Below are positions 39,951-48,439 of a stretch of 64,000 bases of DNA, in pieces. The first letter of the stretch is position 1. The number at the start of each line of letters is the position of its first letter. The notes under the pieces were generated by a model, which was given only the letters and a program-made list of their open reading frames with translations, searched no databases and was not told the DNA's origin. The translations under genes were made by a program, and so were the position numbers. This DNA comes from Paenibacillus pasadenensis DSM 19293 (GTDB lineage: Bacteria > Bacillota > Bacilli > Paenibacillales > Paenibacillaceae): contig NZ_AULW01000016.1 in the NCBI RefSeq assembly GCF_000422485.1, positions 1-64,000 of the forward strand, written 5' to 3'.

Positions 39951-40637
39951 ATGTCGGATTCCGTTTCTCTCAAACAATGGCCGGAGGAGGAGCGTCCGCG
40001 GGAGCGGATGCTGCAGCATGGAGCGGAAGCGCTCAGCCATGCTGAGCTGCTCGCCATCCTGCTGCGGACAGGCTCCTCCAGCGAGACGGCGGTGCATCTG
40101 GCTGCCCGCATCCTGCAGCAGTCCGGCAGCTTGCGCGGGCTCGTGGACATGGGCCACGGCGATCTGACCCGCATCAAGGGCATCGGTCCGGCCAAGGCGC
40201 TGCAGATCCGCGCGGGCATCGAGCTCGGACGCCGGCTGGCGCGCAGCCGCCGCGAGGAGACGGTCGCCGTGCGCCGTCCCGAGGACGCCGCCGACTATTT
40301 GATGGAAGACCTTCGCTATCTCCAGGTGGAGCATTTCGTCTGCCTGTTCCTGAATACGAAAAACCACATCGTCGCCCGCGAGACGCTGTCCGTCGGCACT
40401 CTCAACGCCTCGCTCGTGCATCCGCGCGAGGTGTTCCGAGCGGCGATCCGTCACGGCAGCGCCTCGCTCATCTGCGCCCACAACCATCCGAGCGGCGATC
40501 CGACGCCGAGCGCGGAGGACCGGGCGCTGACGGCGCGCCTGCAGGAGGCCGGACAGCTGGTCGGCATCGAGGTGCTGGATCATATTGTCATCGGCGATGG
40601 ACGCTTTATCAGTTTGAAGGAACGAGGCCTCATGTAA
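39951..40637 (+). CDS. radC: RadC/YsxA, JAB1/MPN-domain protein
   Basis: The protein (228 residues) has an N-terminal helix-hairpin-helix region (RIKGIGPAKALQI) and a C-terminal MPN domain with the JAMM metal motif HNHPSGDPTPSAED. The name RadC is historical; a direct role in DNA repair is not established. It keeps the B. subtilis position between maf and mreB. Confidence 0.95.
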   Translation: MSDSVSLKQWPEEERPRERMLQHGAEALSHAELLAILLRTGSSSETAVHLAARILQQSGSLRGLVDMGHGDLTRIKGIGPAKALQIRAGIELGRRLARSRREETVAVRRPEDAADYLMEDLRYLQVEHFVCLFLNTKNHIVARETLSVGTLNASLVHPREVFRAAIRHGSASLICAHNHPSGDPTPSAEDRALTARLQEAGQLVGIEVLDHIVIGDGRFISLKERGLM

Positions 40638-40643
40638 TATAAT
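40614..40643 (+). promoter_or_regulatory. Promoter of the mreB operon
   Basis: TTGAAG (40614-40619) and TATAAT (40638-40643) are spaced by 18 bases and overlap the end of radC. The -10 lies 37 bases before mreB. Confidence 0.65.
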
Positions 40644-40679
40644 GAATAGGATTGCCGCATTTTAGAAGGGAGTAGTACG

Positions 40680-41705
40680 ATGTTCGGAGTTTCAAAAGAT
40701 TTGGGGATTGACCTCGGCACAGCCAATACGCTGGTCTATGTAAGAGGAAAAGGAATCGCCGTCAGGGAGCCGTCCGTGGTCGCCCTTCGTACCGATACAA
40801 AAACGATTGAAGCCGTCGGCGAGCACGCCAAGAAGATGATCGGCCGCACGCCGGGCAACATCCGCGCCATCCGTCCGATGAAGGACGGCGTCATTGCCGA
40901 CTTCGAGACGACGGCTACGATGATCAAATACTTCATCCGCCAGGCGCAGAAGCAGCGCTCGCTGTTCCCGCGCCATCCCAACGTGATGGTATGCGTCCCT
41001 TCCGGCATCACGTCGGTCGAAAAGCGCGCCGTCGAGGACGCGACGCGCCAGGCCGGCGCGCGCGACGCCTATACGATCGAGGAGCCTTTCGCCGCTGCGA
41101 TCGGCGCTGACCTGCCCGTATGGGAGCCGACCGGCAGCATGGTCGTCGACATCGGCGGCGGCACGACCGAGGTGGCGGTCATCTCGCTCGGCGGCATCGT
41201 CACGAGCCGTTCCGTCCGCATCGCGGGCGATGAGATGGACGAGGCGATCATCCAGTACATCAAGCGCCTGTACAACCTGATGATCGGCGAGCGCACGTCC
41301 GAGCAGCTCAAGATGGAGATCGGATCGGCGATGCCGCTGGAGCAGCCGGTGACGATGGAGATCCGCGGCCGCGATCTCGTGACGGGCCTGCCCAAGACGC
41401 TGTCGATCACGTCCGAGGAGATTACCGAGGCGCTCGCCGATACCGTATCGGCGATCGTCGACGCGGTCAAGATTACGCTGGAGAAGTGCCCGCCGGAGCT
41501 GTCCGCGGACATCATGGACCGCGGCATCGTGCTGACCGGAGGCGGAGCCCTGCTGCGCAACCTGGACAAGCTGCTCTCGCGGGAGACCGGCATGCCGGTC
41601 ATCGTCGCGGAGAACCCGCTGGACTGCGTCGCGATCGGGACGGGCCGCGCGCTGGAGAACATTCATCTTTTCAAGAACAAAGGCGGCTCGCGGTCGAAGA
41701 GGTAA
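40680..41705 (+). CDS. mreB: Rod-shape-determining actin homologue MreB
   Basis: MreB forms membrane-associated filaments that organise sidewall synthesis. The 341-residue protein has the nucleotide-binding motifs [27 protein letters not shown] and LTGGGALL. The short [10 protein letters not shown]-terminus is normal for Gram-positive MreB. It leads mreB-mreC-mreD-minC-minD-rodA, all closely spaced. Confidence 0.97.
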   Translation: MFGVSKDLGIDLGTANTLVYVRGKGIAVREPSVVALRTDTKTIEAVGEHAKKMIGRTPGNIRAIRPMKDGVIADFETTATMIKYFIRQAQKQRSLFPRHPNVMVCVPSGITSVEKRAVEDATRQAGARDAYTIEEPFAAAIGADLPVWEPTGSMVVDIGGGTTEVAVISLGGIVTSRSVRIAGDEMDEAIIQYIKRLYNLMIGERTSEQLKMEIGSAMPLEQPVTMEIRGRDLVTGLPKTLSITSEEITEALADTVSAIVDAVKITLEKCPPELSADIMDRGIVLTGGGALLRNLDKLLSRETGMPVIVAENPLDCVAIGTGRALENIHLFKNKGGSRSKR

Positions 41706-41743
41706 GGCGCGAGCGGAGCTGAATAAGACGGGCGGGTGGACCC

Positions 41744-42601
41744 ATGTTTAAGCATTTGCGGAACAGGCGGCTCTTCGTCCTCATGGTCAGCTTCATTCTC
41801 TTCATCGCGGTCATCGGCTTCTCCATCAGCTCCAAGGCGGGGCTGACGACGCCGGAGAAGTTCCTGCGCGATACGACCGGATACGTGCAGCAATGGTTCT
41901 ACAAGCCCGCTGGCTACATAGCGGGCTTGTTCCAGGCTGTCGGCGATCTGCGCAAGGTGTACGAAGAGAATGACCGGCTGCGCATGACGGCAGCGGCCTA
42001 CGCGCGCGACAAGGTGGAGTACAACGCGATCCGGCAGGAGAACGAGCGCCTGCAGGAAAAGCTCAAGTTCACCGAGGAGCAGAAGAAGATCTACGATTAC
42101 AACTATCTGATCGCCCAGGTCGTGGCGGTGAGCCCGGACGCCTACAACCGGACGCTGACGATCAACCTCGGCGCCCGCGAGGGCATCCGCGAGCGGATGG
42201 CCGTCATTTCCGAAAAGGGCATGATCGGCTACGTAAGCAAGGTGTCGGAGTTGACGTCGACCGTCATGCCGATCACGAGCCTCAACTCGGAGGAGTCCGG
42301 CATCTCGGCGACCGTGCTCGGCAAGCAGAATCAGTCGTTCGGCATCCTGTCCGGCTATAATTCGGAGTCGCAGCGGATCCTCATGACCAAGATCGCCGCG
42401 GACGATCCGATCAAGAAGGACGACATCGTCATCACCTCGGGGCTCGGCAACGTGTTCCCGCGGGGGATGGTCATCGGCACGGTCGAGAGCATCCAGGACA
42501 GCGACATCGGCCTGACGCGCATCGCGAGCATCAAGCTGTCGGCGGACTTCGACCATCTGAGCGAAGTGTTTGTCGTGCAGACATCGGGGACTGCCGAATG
42601 A
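41744..42601 (+). CDS. mreC: Rod-shape-determining protein MreC
   Basis: The protein (285 residues) has one N-terminal membrane helix (about 9-29), a coiled coil (about 68-110) and an extracytoplasmic beta domain. It links MreB to the cell-wall synthetic enzymes outside the membrane. The stop overlaps mreD in ATGA. Confidence 0.95.
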   Translation: MFKHLRNRRLFVLMVSFILFIAVIGFSISSKAGLTTPEKFLRDTTGYVQQWFYKPAGYIAGLFQAVGDLRKVYEENDRLRMTAAAYARDKVEYNAIRQENERLQEKLKFTEEQKKIYDYNYLIAQVVAVSPDAYNRTLTINLGAREGIRERMAVISEKGMIGYVSKVSELTSTVMPITSLNSEESGISATVLGKQNQSFGILSGYNSESQRILMTKIAADDPIKKDDIVITSGLGNVFPRGMVIGTVESIQDSDIGLTRIASIKLSADFDHLSEVFVVQTSGTAE

Positions 42602-43119
42602 AGATGCAGAGCATGGTGCTGCTGACCTTCCTCGCATTCCTCGTGCAGACGAGCCTGTTTCCGTGGCTCGTGCCGTCTGCCTTTTCCGATCGGCTGCTGC
42701 CGCATTTCACGTTTGTCCTTATCCTATATGCCGCGCTTTATCGCAGCCGCCATGCGGCGCTTCTGCTCGGCGCGGGCTTCGGCCTGCTGCAGGATATCGT
42801 GTTCCGCGGCCATCTGCTGGGGCTGCATGCCTATGCGATGGGGCTGATCGCCTACTTGATCGGCCTGCTGCTCGGAGGACGCCGGCTCACGATGCTGTCG
42901 GCGCTGGCGGTCGTCGCGATCGGCTCGCTGCTGTACGATATCGCGGTCTATTACGTCTACGACGTATTCCGCTTTACGGCGGAGCCGCTCGCCTGGGCGC
43001 TGCAGCATCATATTTTCCCGAGCCTGTTCCTGCAGCTGGCATTCGCGCTCGCCGTCTACATCCCGATCCGACGGGCATTCGAAGGCAATCCGCGCGCCAA
43101 GCCGACGGCTTCCGCTTGA
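42598..43119 (+). CDS. mreD: Rod-shape-determining protein MreD
   Basis: This 173-residue integral membrane protein has about five helices and is coupled to mreC by a four-base overlap. The family is weakly conserved; size, topology and position support the call. Confidence 0.92.
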   Translation: MKMQSMVLLTFLAFLVQTSLFPWLVPSAFSDRLLPHFTFVLILYAALYRSRHAALLLGAGFGLLQDIVFRGHLLGLHAYAMGLIAYLIGLLLGGRRLTMLSALAVVAIGSLLYDIAVYYVYDVFRFTAEPLAWALQHHIFPSLFLQLAFALAVYIPIRRAFEGNPRAKPTASA

Positions 43120-43178
43120 CTGGCCGAGCAGGAATCGGCCGGCTTCGGGACGAATGATATCGTCAAGGAGGGACCGAC

Positions 43179-43841
43179 GTGACCGACAAACCGCATATTA
43201 CGATTAAAGGAGTCAAGGACGGTCTCATCTTCCTCTTTGACGATAGTTGCGATTTCGCCGAGCTCATGGACGAGCTTCGGTTCAAGCTCGAAAAATCCCA
43301 CCAGCAGCTCCTGTCGGGGCCGCTGGTTCACGTTCATGTGAAGCTCGGCTCGCGGCCGGCTTCCGAGGAAGACAAGGAGCAGATCCGCAGCGTCATCCGC
43401 CAGCGGGGCAATCTGCTCGTCCAGACGATCGAATCGGAGGCGCCCCGGCCGGACCCGGCAGGCGCCTCGGAGGCGTTCAAGCTGATGACCGGCACGATCC
43501 GCTCCGGCCAGACGGTCGAGCATGACGGCAGCCTGCTGCTGCTCGGCGATCTCAATCCCGGGGGAGCGCTCCGCTGCACCGGCGACATCTACGTGCTGGG
43601 CGCGCTGCGCGGGATGGCCCATGCGGGGACGGAAGGACGGACCGACGTCATCATCGCCGCCTCGCAGCTGCGTCCGACGCAGCTGCGGATTTCCGACGTC
43701 ATCAGCCGGCCGCCGGAGGAGTGGATGAGCGCCGACGCCTCGATGGAGTACGCCTATCTGGAGGACGGGCGGATGCAGATCGACAAGATGAACCAGCTCG
43801 TGCGCATGCGCAAGGAGCCGATGCTGTTCAAAGGGGTGTAG
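43179..43841 (+). CDS. minC: Septum site-determining protein MinC
   Basis: MinC inhibits FtsZ polymerisation away from midcell. The 220-residue protein has an N-terminal MinC domain (ITIKGVKDGLIFLFDD) and the C-terminal beta-helix domain (TGTIRSGQTVEHDGSLLLLG) that binds MinD. It starts at GTG with AAGGAGGG eight bases upstream. minD follows after three bases. Confidence 0.95.
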   Translation: MTDKPHITIKGVKDGLIFLFDDSCDFAELMDELRFKLEKSHQQLLSGPLVHVHVKLGSRPASEEDKEQIRSVIRQRGNLLVQTIESEAPRPDPAGASEAFKLMTGTIRSGQTVEHDGSLLLLGDLNPGGALRCTGDIYVLGALRGMAHAGTEGRTDVIIAASQLRPTQLRISDVISRPPEEWMSADASMEYAYLEDGRMQIDKMNQLVRMRKEPMLFKGV

Positions 43842-43844
43842 AGC

Positions 43845-44636
43845 ATGGGAGAAGCAATCGTCATCACATCAGGCAAAGGCGGCGTCGGCAAGACGACGAC
43901 CTCCGCCAATCTGGGCACCGCCCTGGCTCTGCTGGGCAAAAAGGTCGCGATGGTCGACACGGATATCGGGCTGCGCAATCTCGATGTCGTCATGGGGCTG
44001 GAGAACCGCATCATCTATGACCTGGTCGACGTGGCGGAAGGAAGGGTGCGGCTACAGCAGGCGCTCGTGAAGGACAAGCGCTTCGACGACCTGAGCATGC
44101 TGCCCGCCGCCCAGACGAAGGACAAGTCGGCCGTGACGCCGGAGCAGGTGCGGGACATCGTGCTGGAGCTCAAGAAGGAATACGATTATGTCATCATCGA
44201 CTGCCCGGCGGGCATCGAGCAGGGCTTCCGCAACGCGATCGCCGGAGCCGATCGCGCGATCGTCGTGACGACGCCCGAAAATGCCGCCGTACGCGACGCC
44301 GACCGCGTCATCGGGCTGCTGGAGCAGTCCCAGGTGCCGGCCAAGCTGGTCATCAACCGCATCAAGCATGCGATGGTGAAAAGCGGCGACATGCTCGACA
44401 TCGACGACATCTGCCAGGTGCTGGCGATCGATCTGCTCGGCGTCGTCCCGGATGACGAGCGCGTCATCAAGGCCGCCAACTCCGGCGAGCCGACGGTCAT
44501 GGACCCGACGAGCAAGGCGGCGATCGCCTATCGCAACATCGCGCGCCGCATCCTCGGCGACATGGTGCCGCTCATGCCGCTCGACGACAAGCCCGGACGC
44601 TTCCGCAAGCTGCGCAAGTTTTTAGGGATTGGATGA
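43845..44636 (+). CDS. minD: Septum site-determining ATPase MinD
   Basis: The protein (263 residues) has the deviant Walker A motif GKGGVGKTTTSANLG and a C-terminal amphipathic membrane-targeting helix (RFRKLRKFLG). It recruits MinC to the membrane. In Gram-positive rods it is placed by DivIVA-MinJ or by MinE; no such gene is next to it here. Confidence 0.96.
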   Translation: MGEAIVITSGKGGVGKTTTSANLGTALALLGKKVAMVDTDIGLRNLDVVMGLENRIIYDLVDVAEGRVRLQQALVKDKRFDDLSMLPAAQTKDKSAVTPEQVRDIVLELKKEYDYVIIDCPAGIEQGFRNAIAGADRAIVVTTPENAAVRDADRVIGLLEQSQVPAKLVINRIKHAMVKSGDMLDIDDICQVLAIDLLGVVPDDERVIKAANSGEPTVMDPTSKAAIAYRNIARRILGDMVPLMPLDDKPGRFRKLRKFLGIG

Positions 44637-44642
44637 TTTGAA

Positions 44643-45788
44643 GTGATCAACAAGCTCAAAAAAATGGACGTCGGCATCCTCACGCTGCTCGTCTGCTTCA
44701 TGGCGATCAGCGCGATCCTGCTCTACAGCGTCGGGAACGCGGACGCGAACTTTGCCAGCCATTACAAAAAGACGCTGGTGTTTTATGCTCTTGGCTTCAT
44801 CGTCCTTTTCGTAACGACGCTGGTCGACTATCGGCTCGTCCTCAAGGCATGGCCGGTCATCTACGGGGTCGGCGTCATCCTGCTCGTCGCCGTCAAGTTC
44901 GCCGGAGCGAAGCTCAACGGCGCCTCCGGCTGGTTCACGATCGGCGAGCTGAGCTTCCAGCCGGCCGAGGCGGGCAAGATCGTGCTCATCATCGCCGTCG
45001 CCTACCTGATGGGGCGCAGGCAAGGGGAGAAGCTGCAGGTCATGCGCGACCTGATGCCGATCGCGGCCGTGGCCGGACTGCCTTTCCTGCTCGTCGTCAT
45101 CCAGCCGGATCTCGGCAACGCCATCATCTACCTCGTCATCCTGCTCGGCATGCTCTGGATCGGCAACGTCAAGTACACGCATGTGCTGCTCGGGCTGGCC
45201 GTCGTCGTCGGCACGCTGACGCTGTTCGTGACGCTGTTCACGACCTACAACGACCAGATCAAGGAGTACGCCAAGAAGCATGACGTCACGCACTGGTACG
45301 AGCGGATCAACACGTTCGTCGATCCCGACAACGCCGACCCGGACGCCAAGTACCAGTCCCGCAACGCCCGCATCGCCGTCGGCAGCGGCGGCCTGACCGG
45401 CGATGGCTTCCTTCAGGGCGACTCCAAGAAGCGCGGCGTCGTGCCGTATACGTACTCCGACTCGATCTTTGTCGTCGTCGGCGAGGAGTTCGGCTTCCAG
45501 GGCTCGGCGGTGCTGCTGCTGCTGTATTTCCTGCTCATCTACCGGATGATCATGATCGCCTTCCAATGCTATGATTTGCGAGGGGCGTTCATCATCATCG
45601 GCATCGCCTCGATGTACGTGTTCCAGGTGTTCCAGAACGTCGGGATGATGATCGGCATCATGCCGATCACCGGCATCACGCTGCCGTTCGTCAGCTATGG
45701 CGGCACGTCGCTGCTGCTCAACATGCTGTGCGTGGGGCTGGTGTTCAGCATCCGCGCGCATCAGGAGCGGTACCAGCTGGAGAACTGA
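44643..45788 (+). CDS. rodA: SEDS-family peptidoglycan polymerase (RodA/FtsW)
   Basis: This 381-residue polytopic protein has about ten membrane helices. It carries the SEDS motifs GASGWFTIGELSFQPAE, IQPDLGNAIIY and the C-terminal GITLPFVSYGGTSLL. The large loop before FVVVGEEFGF is typical. Its place after minD in an mre operon suggests elongation (RodA) over division (FtsW). The start is GTG, six bases after the minD stop, with only a weak ribosome binding site, so translation is probably coupled. Confidence 0.9.
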   Translation: MINKLKKMDVGILTLLVCFMAISAILLYSVGNADANFASHYKKTLVFYALGFIVLFVTTLVDYRLVLKAWPVIYGVGVILLVAVKFAGAKLNGASGWFTIGELSFQPAEAGKIVLIIAVAYLMGRRQGEKLQVMRDLMPIAAVAGLPFLLVVIQPDLGNAIIYLVILLGMLWIGNVKYTHVLLGLAVVVGTLTLFVTLFTTYNDQIKEYAKKHDVTHWYERINTFVDPDNADPDAKYQSRNARIAVGSGGLTGDGFLQGDSKKRGVVPYTYSDSIFVVVGEEFGFQGSAVLLLLYFLLIYRMIMIAFQCYDLRGAFIIIGIASMYVFQVFQNVGMMIGIMPITGITLPFVSYGGTSLLLNMLCVGLVFSIRAHQERYQLEN

Positions 45789-45858
45789 CGGAGGCGGGCT
45801 GGAGAGAGAATTTTCCATTATGAGGCGGACGGACGGTATACAGAAGATCGTTTTCGGG

Positions 45859-46027
45859 TATAATAGACGTATCTGAGGGATACGCAACCAATAGCGAGAC
45901 AACAAGGAAGAGAGCGCCCGCCAGCGCTCTCCCCTGTACAGCCTCACTATAGGCGGAACCCTCCCTATTGCTCTAACATGAGAGTAACCCGTCAGGCGGT
46001 CAACCTGTGGCGGGTTACTTTCGTTTG
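45859..46027 (+). ncRNA. Candidate antisense RNA of the type I toxin gene
   Basis: A perfect TATAAT at 45859-45864 (no clear -35) would start a plus-strand transcript near 45871. It would run into the hairpin AGTAACCCG (45983-45991) / CGGGTTACT (46011-46019), which is followed by a T-rich stretch. The RNA would overlap the 3' part of the toxin mRNA by more than 100 bases in convergent orientation, as in B. subtilis txpA/ratA. Transcript ends are inferred from sequence alone. Confidence 0.5.
45910..45931 (-). terminator. Candidate terminator of the toxin mRNA
   Basis: GAGAGCGC (45910-45917) pairs perfectly with GCGCTCTC (45924-45931). On the minus strand the hairpin is followed by TTCCTTGTTG, a moderate T-rich tail. 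Confidence 0.5.
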
Positions 46028-46101
46028 TCGATGTAGGTCAGGAGAGCCAGCAGAAAGCTGCCGAAGGCAAACATGGCCATGATCGCTTGGAAAGTTTCCA
46101 T
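46015..46101 (-). CDS. Putative holin-like membrane toxin (type I toxin), 28 residues
   Basis: The peptide METFQAIMAMFAFGSFLLAL continues with LTYIDKRK. It is one hydrophobic helix with a short basic tail, the pattern of the TxpA/BsrG-type and holin-like toxins of Bacillales (M-x-x-[FY]-[EQ]-x-[IL]-M-x-M at the N-terminus, LLTYIDKRK-like end). AAAGGAGGG lies before the ATG. An extended -10 promoter lies about 52 bases upstream, and the stop codon sits inside a hairpin stem. It is convergent with a putative antisense RNA. It lies between rodA and spoIVFA, where the B. subtilis locus has no such gene. Confidence 0.75.
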   Translation of the reverse strand: METFQAIMAMFAFGSFLLALLTYIDKRK

Positions 46102-46152
46102 AGCATCCCTCCTTTCCGGAGGGAGCCGCCACAAGTTGAGCTGTACTGGACA

Positions 46153-46161
46153 ATTATACCA
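46153..46161 (-). promoter_or_regulatory. Extended -10 promoter of the toxin gene
   Basis: On the minus strand TGGTATAAT combines a perfect -10 (46153-46158) with the TG extension. No good -35 is seen at 16-18 bases. Confidence 0.55.
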
Positions 46162-46168
46162 GCTGGCC

Positions 46169-46194
46169 AAGCCCCCGCATAGGGGGCTTTTTCA
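46169..46194 (+). terminator. Intrinsic terminator upstream of spoIVFA
   Basis: AAGCCCCC-GCAT-AGGGGGCTT is followed by a T-run. It would end plus-strand transcripts entering from rodA or the antisense RNA. Confidence 0.85.
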
Positions 46195-46226
46195 TGCTTG
46201 CCGCAGCCGGCGGCTCCGTCTCCCGC

Positions 46227-46251
46227 ATACTCGGATAAGCCCTCACATACA
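46227..46251 (+). promoter_or_regulatory. Candidate sigma-E promoter of spoIVFA
   Basis: ATA at 46227-46229 (in GCATACT) and CATACA at 46246-46251 are separated by 16 bases, the sigma-E arrangement. In B. subtilis the spoIVF operon is read by sigma-E in the mother cell. Confidence 0.5.
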
Positions 46252-46307
46252 GATAGAACAAGCCTTTCCGCTGCCAGCGGAGCGGGGGAAAGAAGGAGGG
46301 AACGGGC

Positions 46308-47516
46308 ATGTGGGGCAATCCGAACGACAGGCGCGGCCAAGCCGGCCGGGAAAAAAAGGACAAGGCGGCGCGCGGCCTGACGAGCGCGAATCGGGAACGC
46401 AGGCAGGAACGCATCCGGGAGCTGACGGAGCGGATGGAGGCGGAGGCGGCGAGGCAGGCGGAAGCGTCCGCCCGGCGGGACGGCAGTTCCGGCGGGACGC
46501 TCTTCAGGGATTCGGGCCAGCAGCCGCCTGCCGGCAAGTCAGCCGGCTCGAGAGCGCGGCCGAACAGCCGCAAGGCGCCTGAGGCGCTGCGCTCAGCCGG
46601 CCCGCGCGACGGGAAAGGCGCGGTCACGGACGGACCTTACGGAACGAGAGTGTACCGGCCGGGCGCTCCCGCGGAGTGGGAGCAGCCGCTCGGCAGCGGC
46701 TGGCCGGACGAGGCTTGGCCGCAGCCGCAGGAGAAGGACCCGGAGGCGGAGTGGAAAAACAATGCCAACCCGTGGGAACGGCTGGAGCAGGCAGGTGGAA
46801 GCCTGACCGGGCTCGCTCCGAGTCCGCTGCGAGGAAACGCCTCCGGCGGAGCCGGTCCGGGCGGAGGAGGCGGCTATCGGACCGCCCCCGGCGCCGCGGG
46901 GCGCTTCGCGCGCAGCTTCGGCCGCAGGCTGCTCGTCTCCGCCGCGCTGTTCGGCGCGGTATGGGGGCTGTTCCAGCTCGACAACCCGGCAGCCCGCGAA
47001 GGCCAGCTGATCGTGCGCGAGGCGCTTTCCGAGCCGATGGACATGTCGGCGATCGCGGGCTGGTACGAAGGCGTCTTCGGCGCTCCGCCGTCCTTCCTTC
47101 CCGGCTTCGGCAAGCTCGGAGGCACGCAGCCGGCGACGGCGCCGGCCGAGCGGGCGGCAGTCGCGCCGGTCGCGGGCGGCAGCATCGTGCATCCGTTCGC
47201 GGAGCTGCTCGGCGGCGTGGAGATTTCCGGAGCGCCGGGAGCGGACGTGCTGGCGGCGGAGGAAGGGCGCGTGCTCGTCGTCTCTGCGGACGACGCCAAA
47301 GGCCCGACCGTCGTGCTCCAGCATGCCGGCGGACGGACGACGTACTACGGCCGGCTGGGCGAGGCGCTGGTCGCGGCGAACGACTGGGTGACGGCGGGAG
47401 AGCCGATCGGCCGTCTCGGCGCCGCGGCGGAGGGGAACGCGGAGGCGCTGCTTTATTTTGCCGTGAAGGAGCAGGACCGCTACATCGATCCGGCGGACGT
47501 GATTCCGCTTGATTGA
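46308..47516 (+). CDS. spoIVFA: Stage IV sporulation protein FA (degenerate M23 domain)
   Basis: SpoIVFA anchors and inhibits the protease SpoIVFB in the outer forespore membrane until SpoIVB cleaves it. The 402-residue protein has a long basic, low-complexity N-terminal part (1 to about 195), one membrane helix (about 205-222) and a C-terminal M23/LytM-like domain (about 285-400). The zinc ligands of active M23 enzymes are missing: the usual HLHFE segment reads LLYFAVK. It is therefore a pseudo-enzyme, as in B. subtilis. The N-terminal part is much longer than in B. subtilis SpoIVFA (264 residues). GAAGGAGGG precedes the ATG. Confidence 0.88.
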   Translation: MWGNPNDRRGQAGREKKDKAARGLTSANRERRQERIRELTERMEAEAARQAEASARRDGSSGGTLFRDSGQQPPAGKSAGSRARPNSRKAPEALRSAGPRDGKGAVTDGPYGTRVYRPGAPAEWEQPLGSGWPDEAWPQPQEKDPEAEWKNNANPWERLEQAGGSLTGLAPSPLRGNASGGAGPGGGGGYRTAPGAAGRFARSFGRRLLVSAALFGAVWGLFQLDNPAAREGQLIVREALSEPMDMSAIAGWYEGVFGAPPSFLPGFGKLGGTQPATAPAERAAVAPVAGGSIVHPFAELLGGVEISGAPGADVLAAEEGRVLVVSADDAKGPTVVLQHAGGRTTYYGRLGEALVAANDWVTAGEPIGRLGAAAEGNAEALLYFAVKEQDRYIDPADVIPLD

Positions 47517-48387
47517 GCTCGGAGGAATCCGCTGGAGCCTCCATCCGCTGCTGGCGGTGCTCATGCTGCTGTCGGTGCTGACCGGCTATATCGGCGAGCT
47601 GCTGACGCTGTTCGTGCTCGTCTTCGTCCATGAGCTCGGCCACGCGGCGGCGGCCTACGCTTTCGGCTGGAAGGTGCTCGAGATCCGGCTGCTGCCGTTC
47701 GGAGGAGTCGCCGAGCTGGAGGAGAAGCCCGGCGCGCCGGCCTGGGAGGAGGCTGCCATCGCCCTGGCCGGCCCGCTGCAGAACGTCTGGATGGCGGGAG
47801 CGGCATGGGCTCTCGGCGCGGGAGGGGCGATGGACGCCCAGCTCGCTGCCTATCTCGTTCAAGCCAATCTGCTCCTGCTGACGTTCAACCTGCTGCCGAT
47901 CTATCCGCTCGACGGCGGCCGTCTGCTGCGCTTCGCCTGCGGCCTGCGCATGAACTATTACGGCACGCTCCGCTTCAGCGCTTGGGCGGGGATGGGCTGC
48001 AGCCTGCTCATGATCGGCTACGCGCTCCTGCCGCAGCTCCAGCGCGGCGGCTCCGGCGGCGTGCAGGCGAACCTGCTGGCCGTCGGCTTGTTTCTGCTGG
48101 CCGCCAACTGGACCTATCGCAAGCAGATTCCGTTTCTGTTCATGCGTTTCCTGATGACGAGGGGCAGGTCGGCGAAAAGGAGAATCCAAGCCGGCTCCAG
48201 AGCGCGTCCGATCGTCGTGACGGGACGCCACCCGATCTGGACGACGGCGCGTCTTTTTCTCCGCGACCACTACCATCTCGTCTATGTGATGGACGATCCG
48301 GGCCGGATCGTCGGCGTGCTTCCGGAGCAGCGGGTCGTCGAGGGGTATTTGTCGGGGGACCGTGCAGTTTCGGATCTTTTGCGGTAA
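47509..48387 (+). CDS. spoIVFB: Stage IV sporulation protein FB, pro-sigma-K intramembrane protease
   Basis: SpoIVFB is a site-2-type metalloprotease that cuts pro-sigma-K. The 292-residue protein has six membrane helices, the zinc motif HELGH (FVHELGHAAAA), the third ligand region in NLLPIYPLDGGRL, and a C-terminal CBS-like domain (about 225-292) that binds ATP in homologues. The start is TTG at 47509, overlapping the spoIVFA stop, so translation is coupled. Confidence 0.93.
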   Translation: MIELGGIRWSLHPLLAVLMLLSVLTGYIGELLTLFVLVFVHELGHAAAAYAFGWKVLEIRLLPFGGVAELEEKPGAPAWEEAAIALAGPLQNVWMAGAAWALGAGGAMDAQLAAYLVQANLLLLTFNLLPIYPLDGGRLLRFACGLRMNYYGTLRFSAWAGMGCSLLMIGYALLPQLQRGGSGGVQANLLAVGLFLLAANWTYRKQIPFLFMRFLMTRGRSAKRRIQAGSRARPIVVTGRHPIWTTARLFLRDHYHLVYVMDDPGRIVGVLPEQRVVEGYLSGDRAVSDLLR

Positions 48388-48439
48388 AATAAGAGCCAAC
48401 TAGGTCCGGCTTGGGACCGGAAGGCGGTGTGCCGCTACA

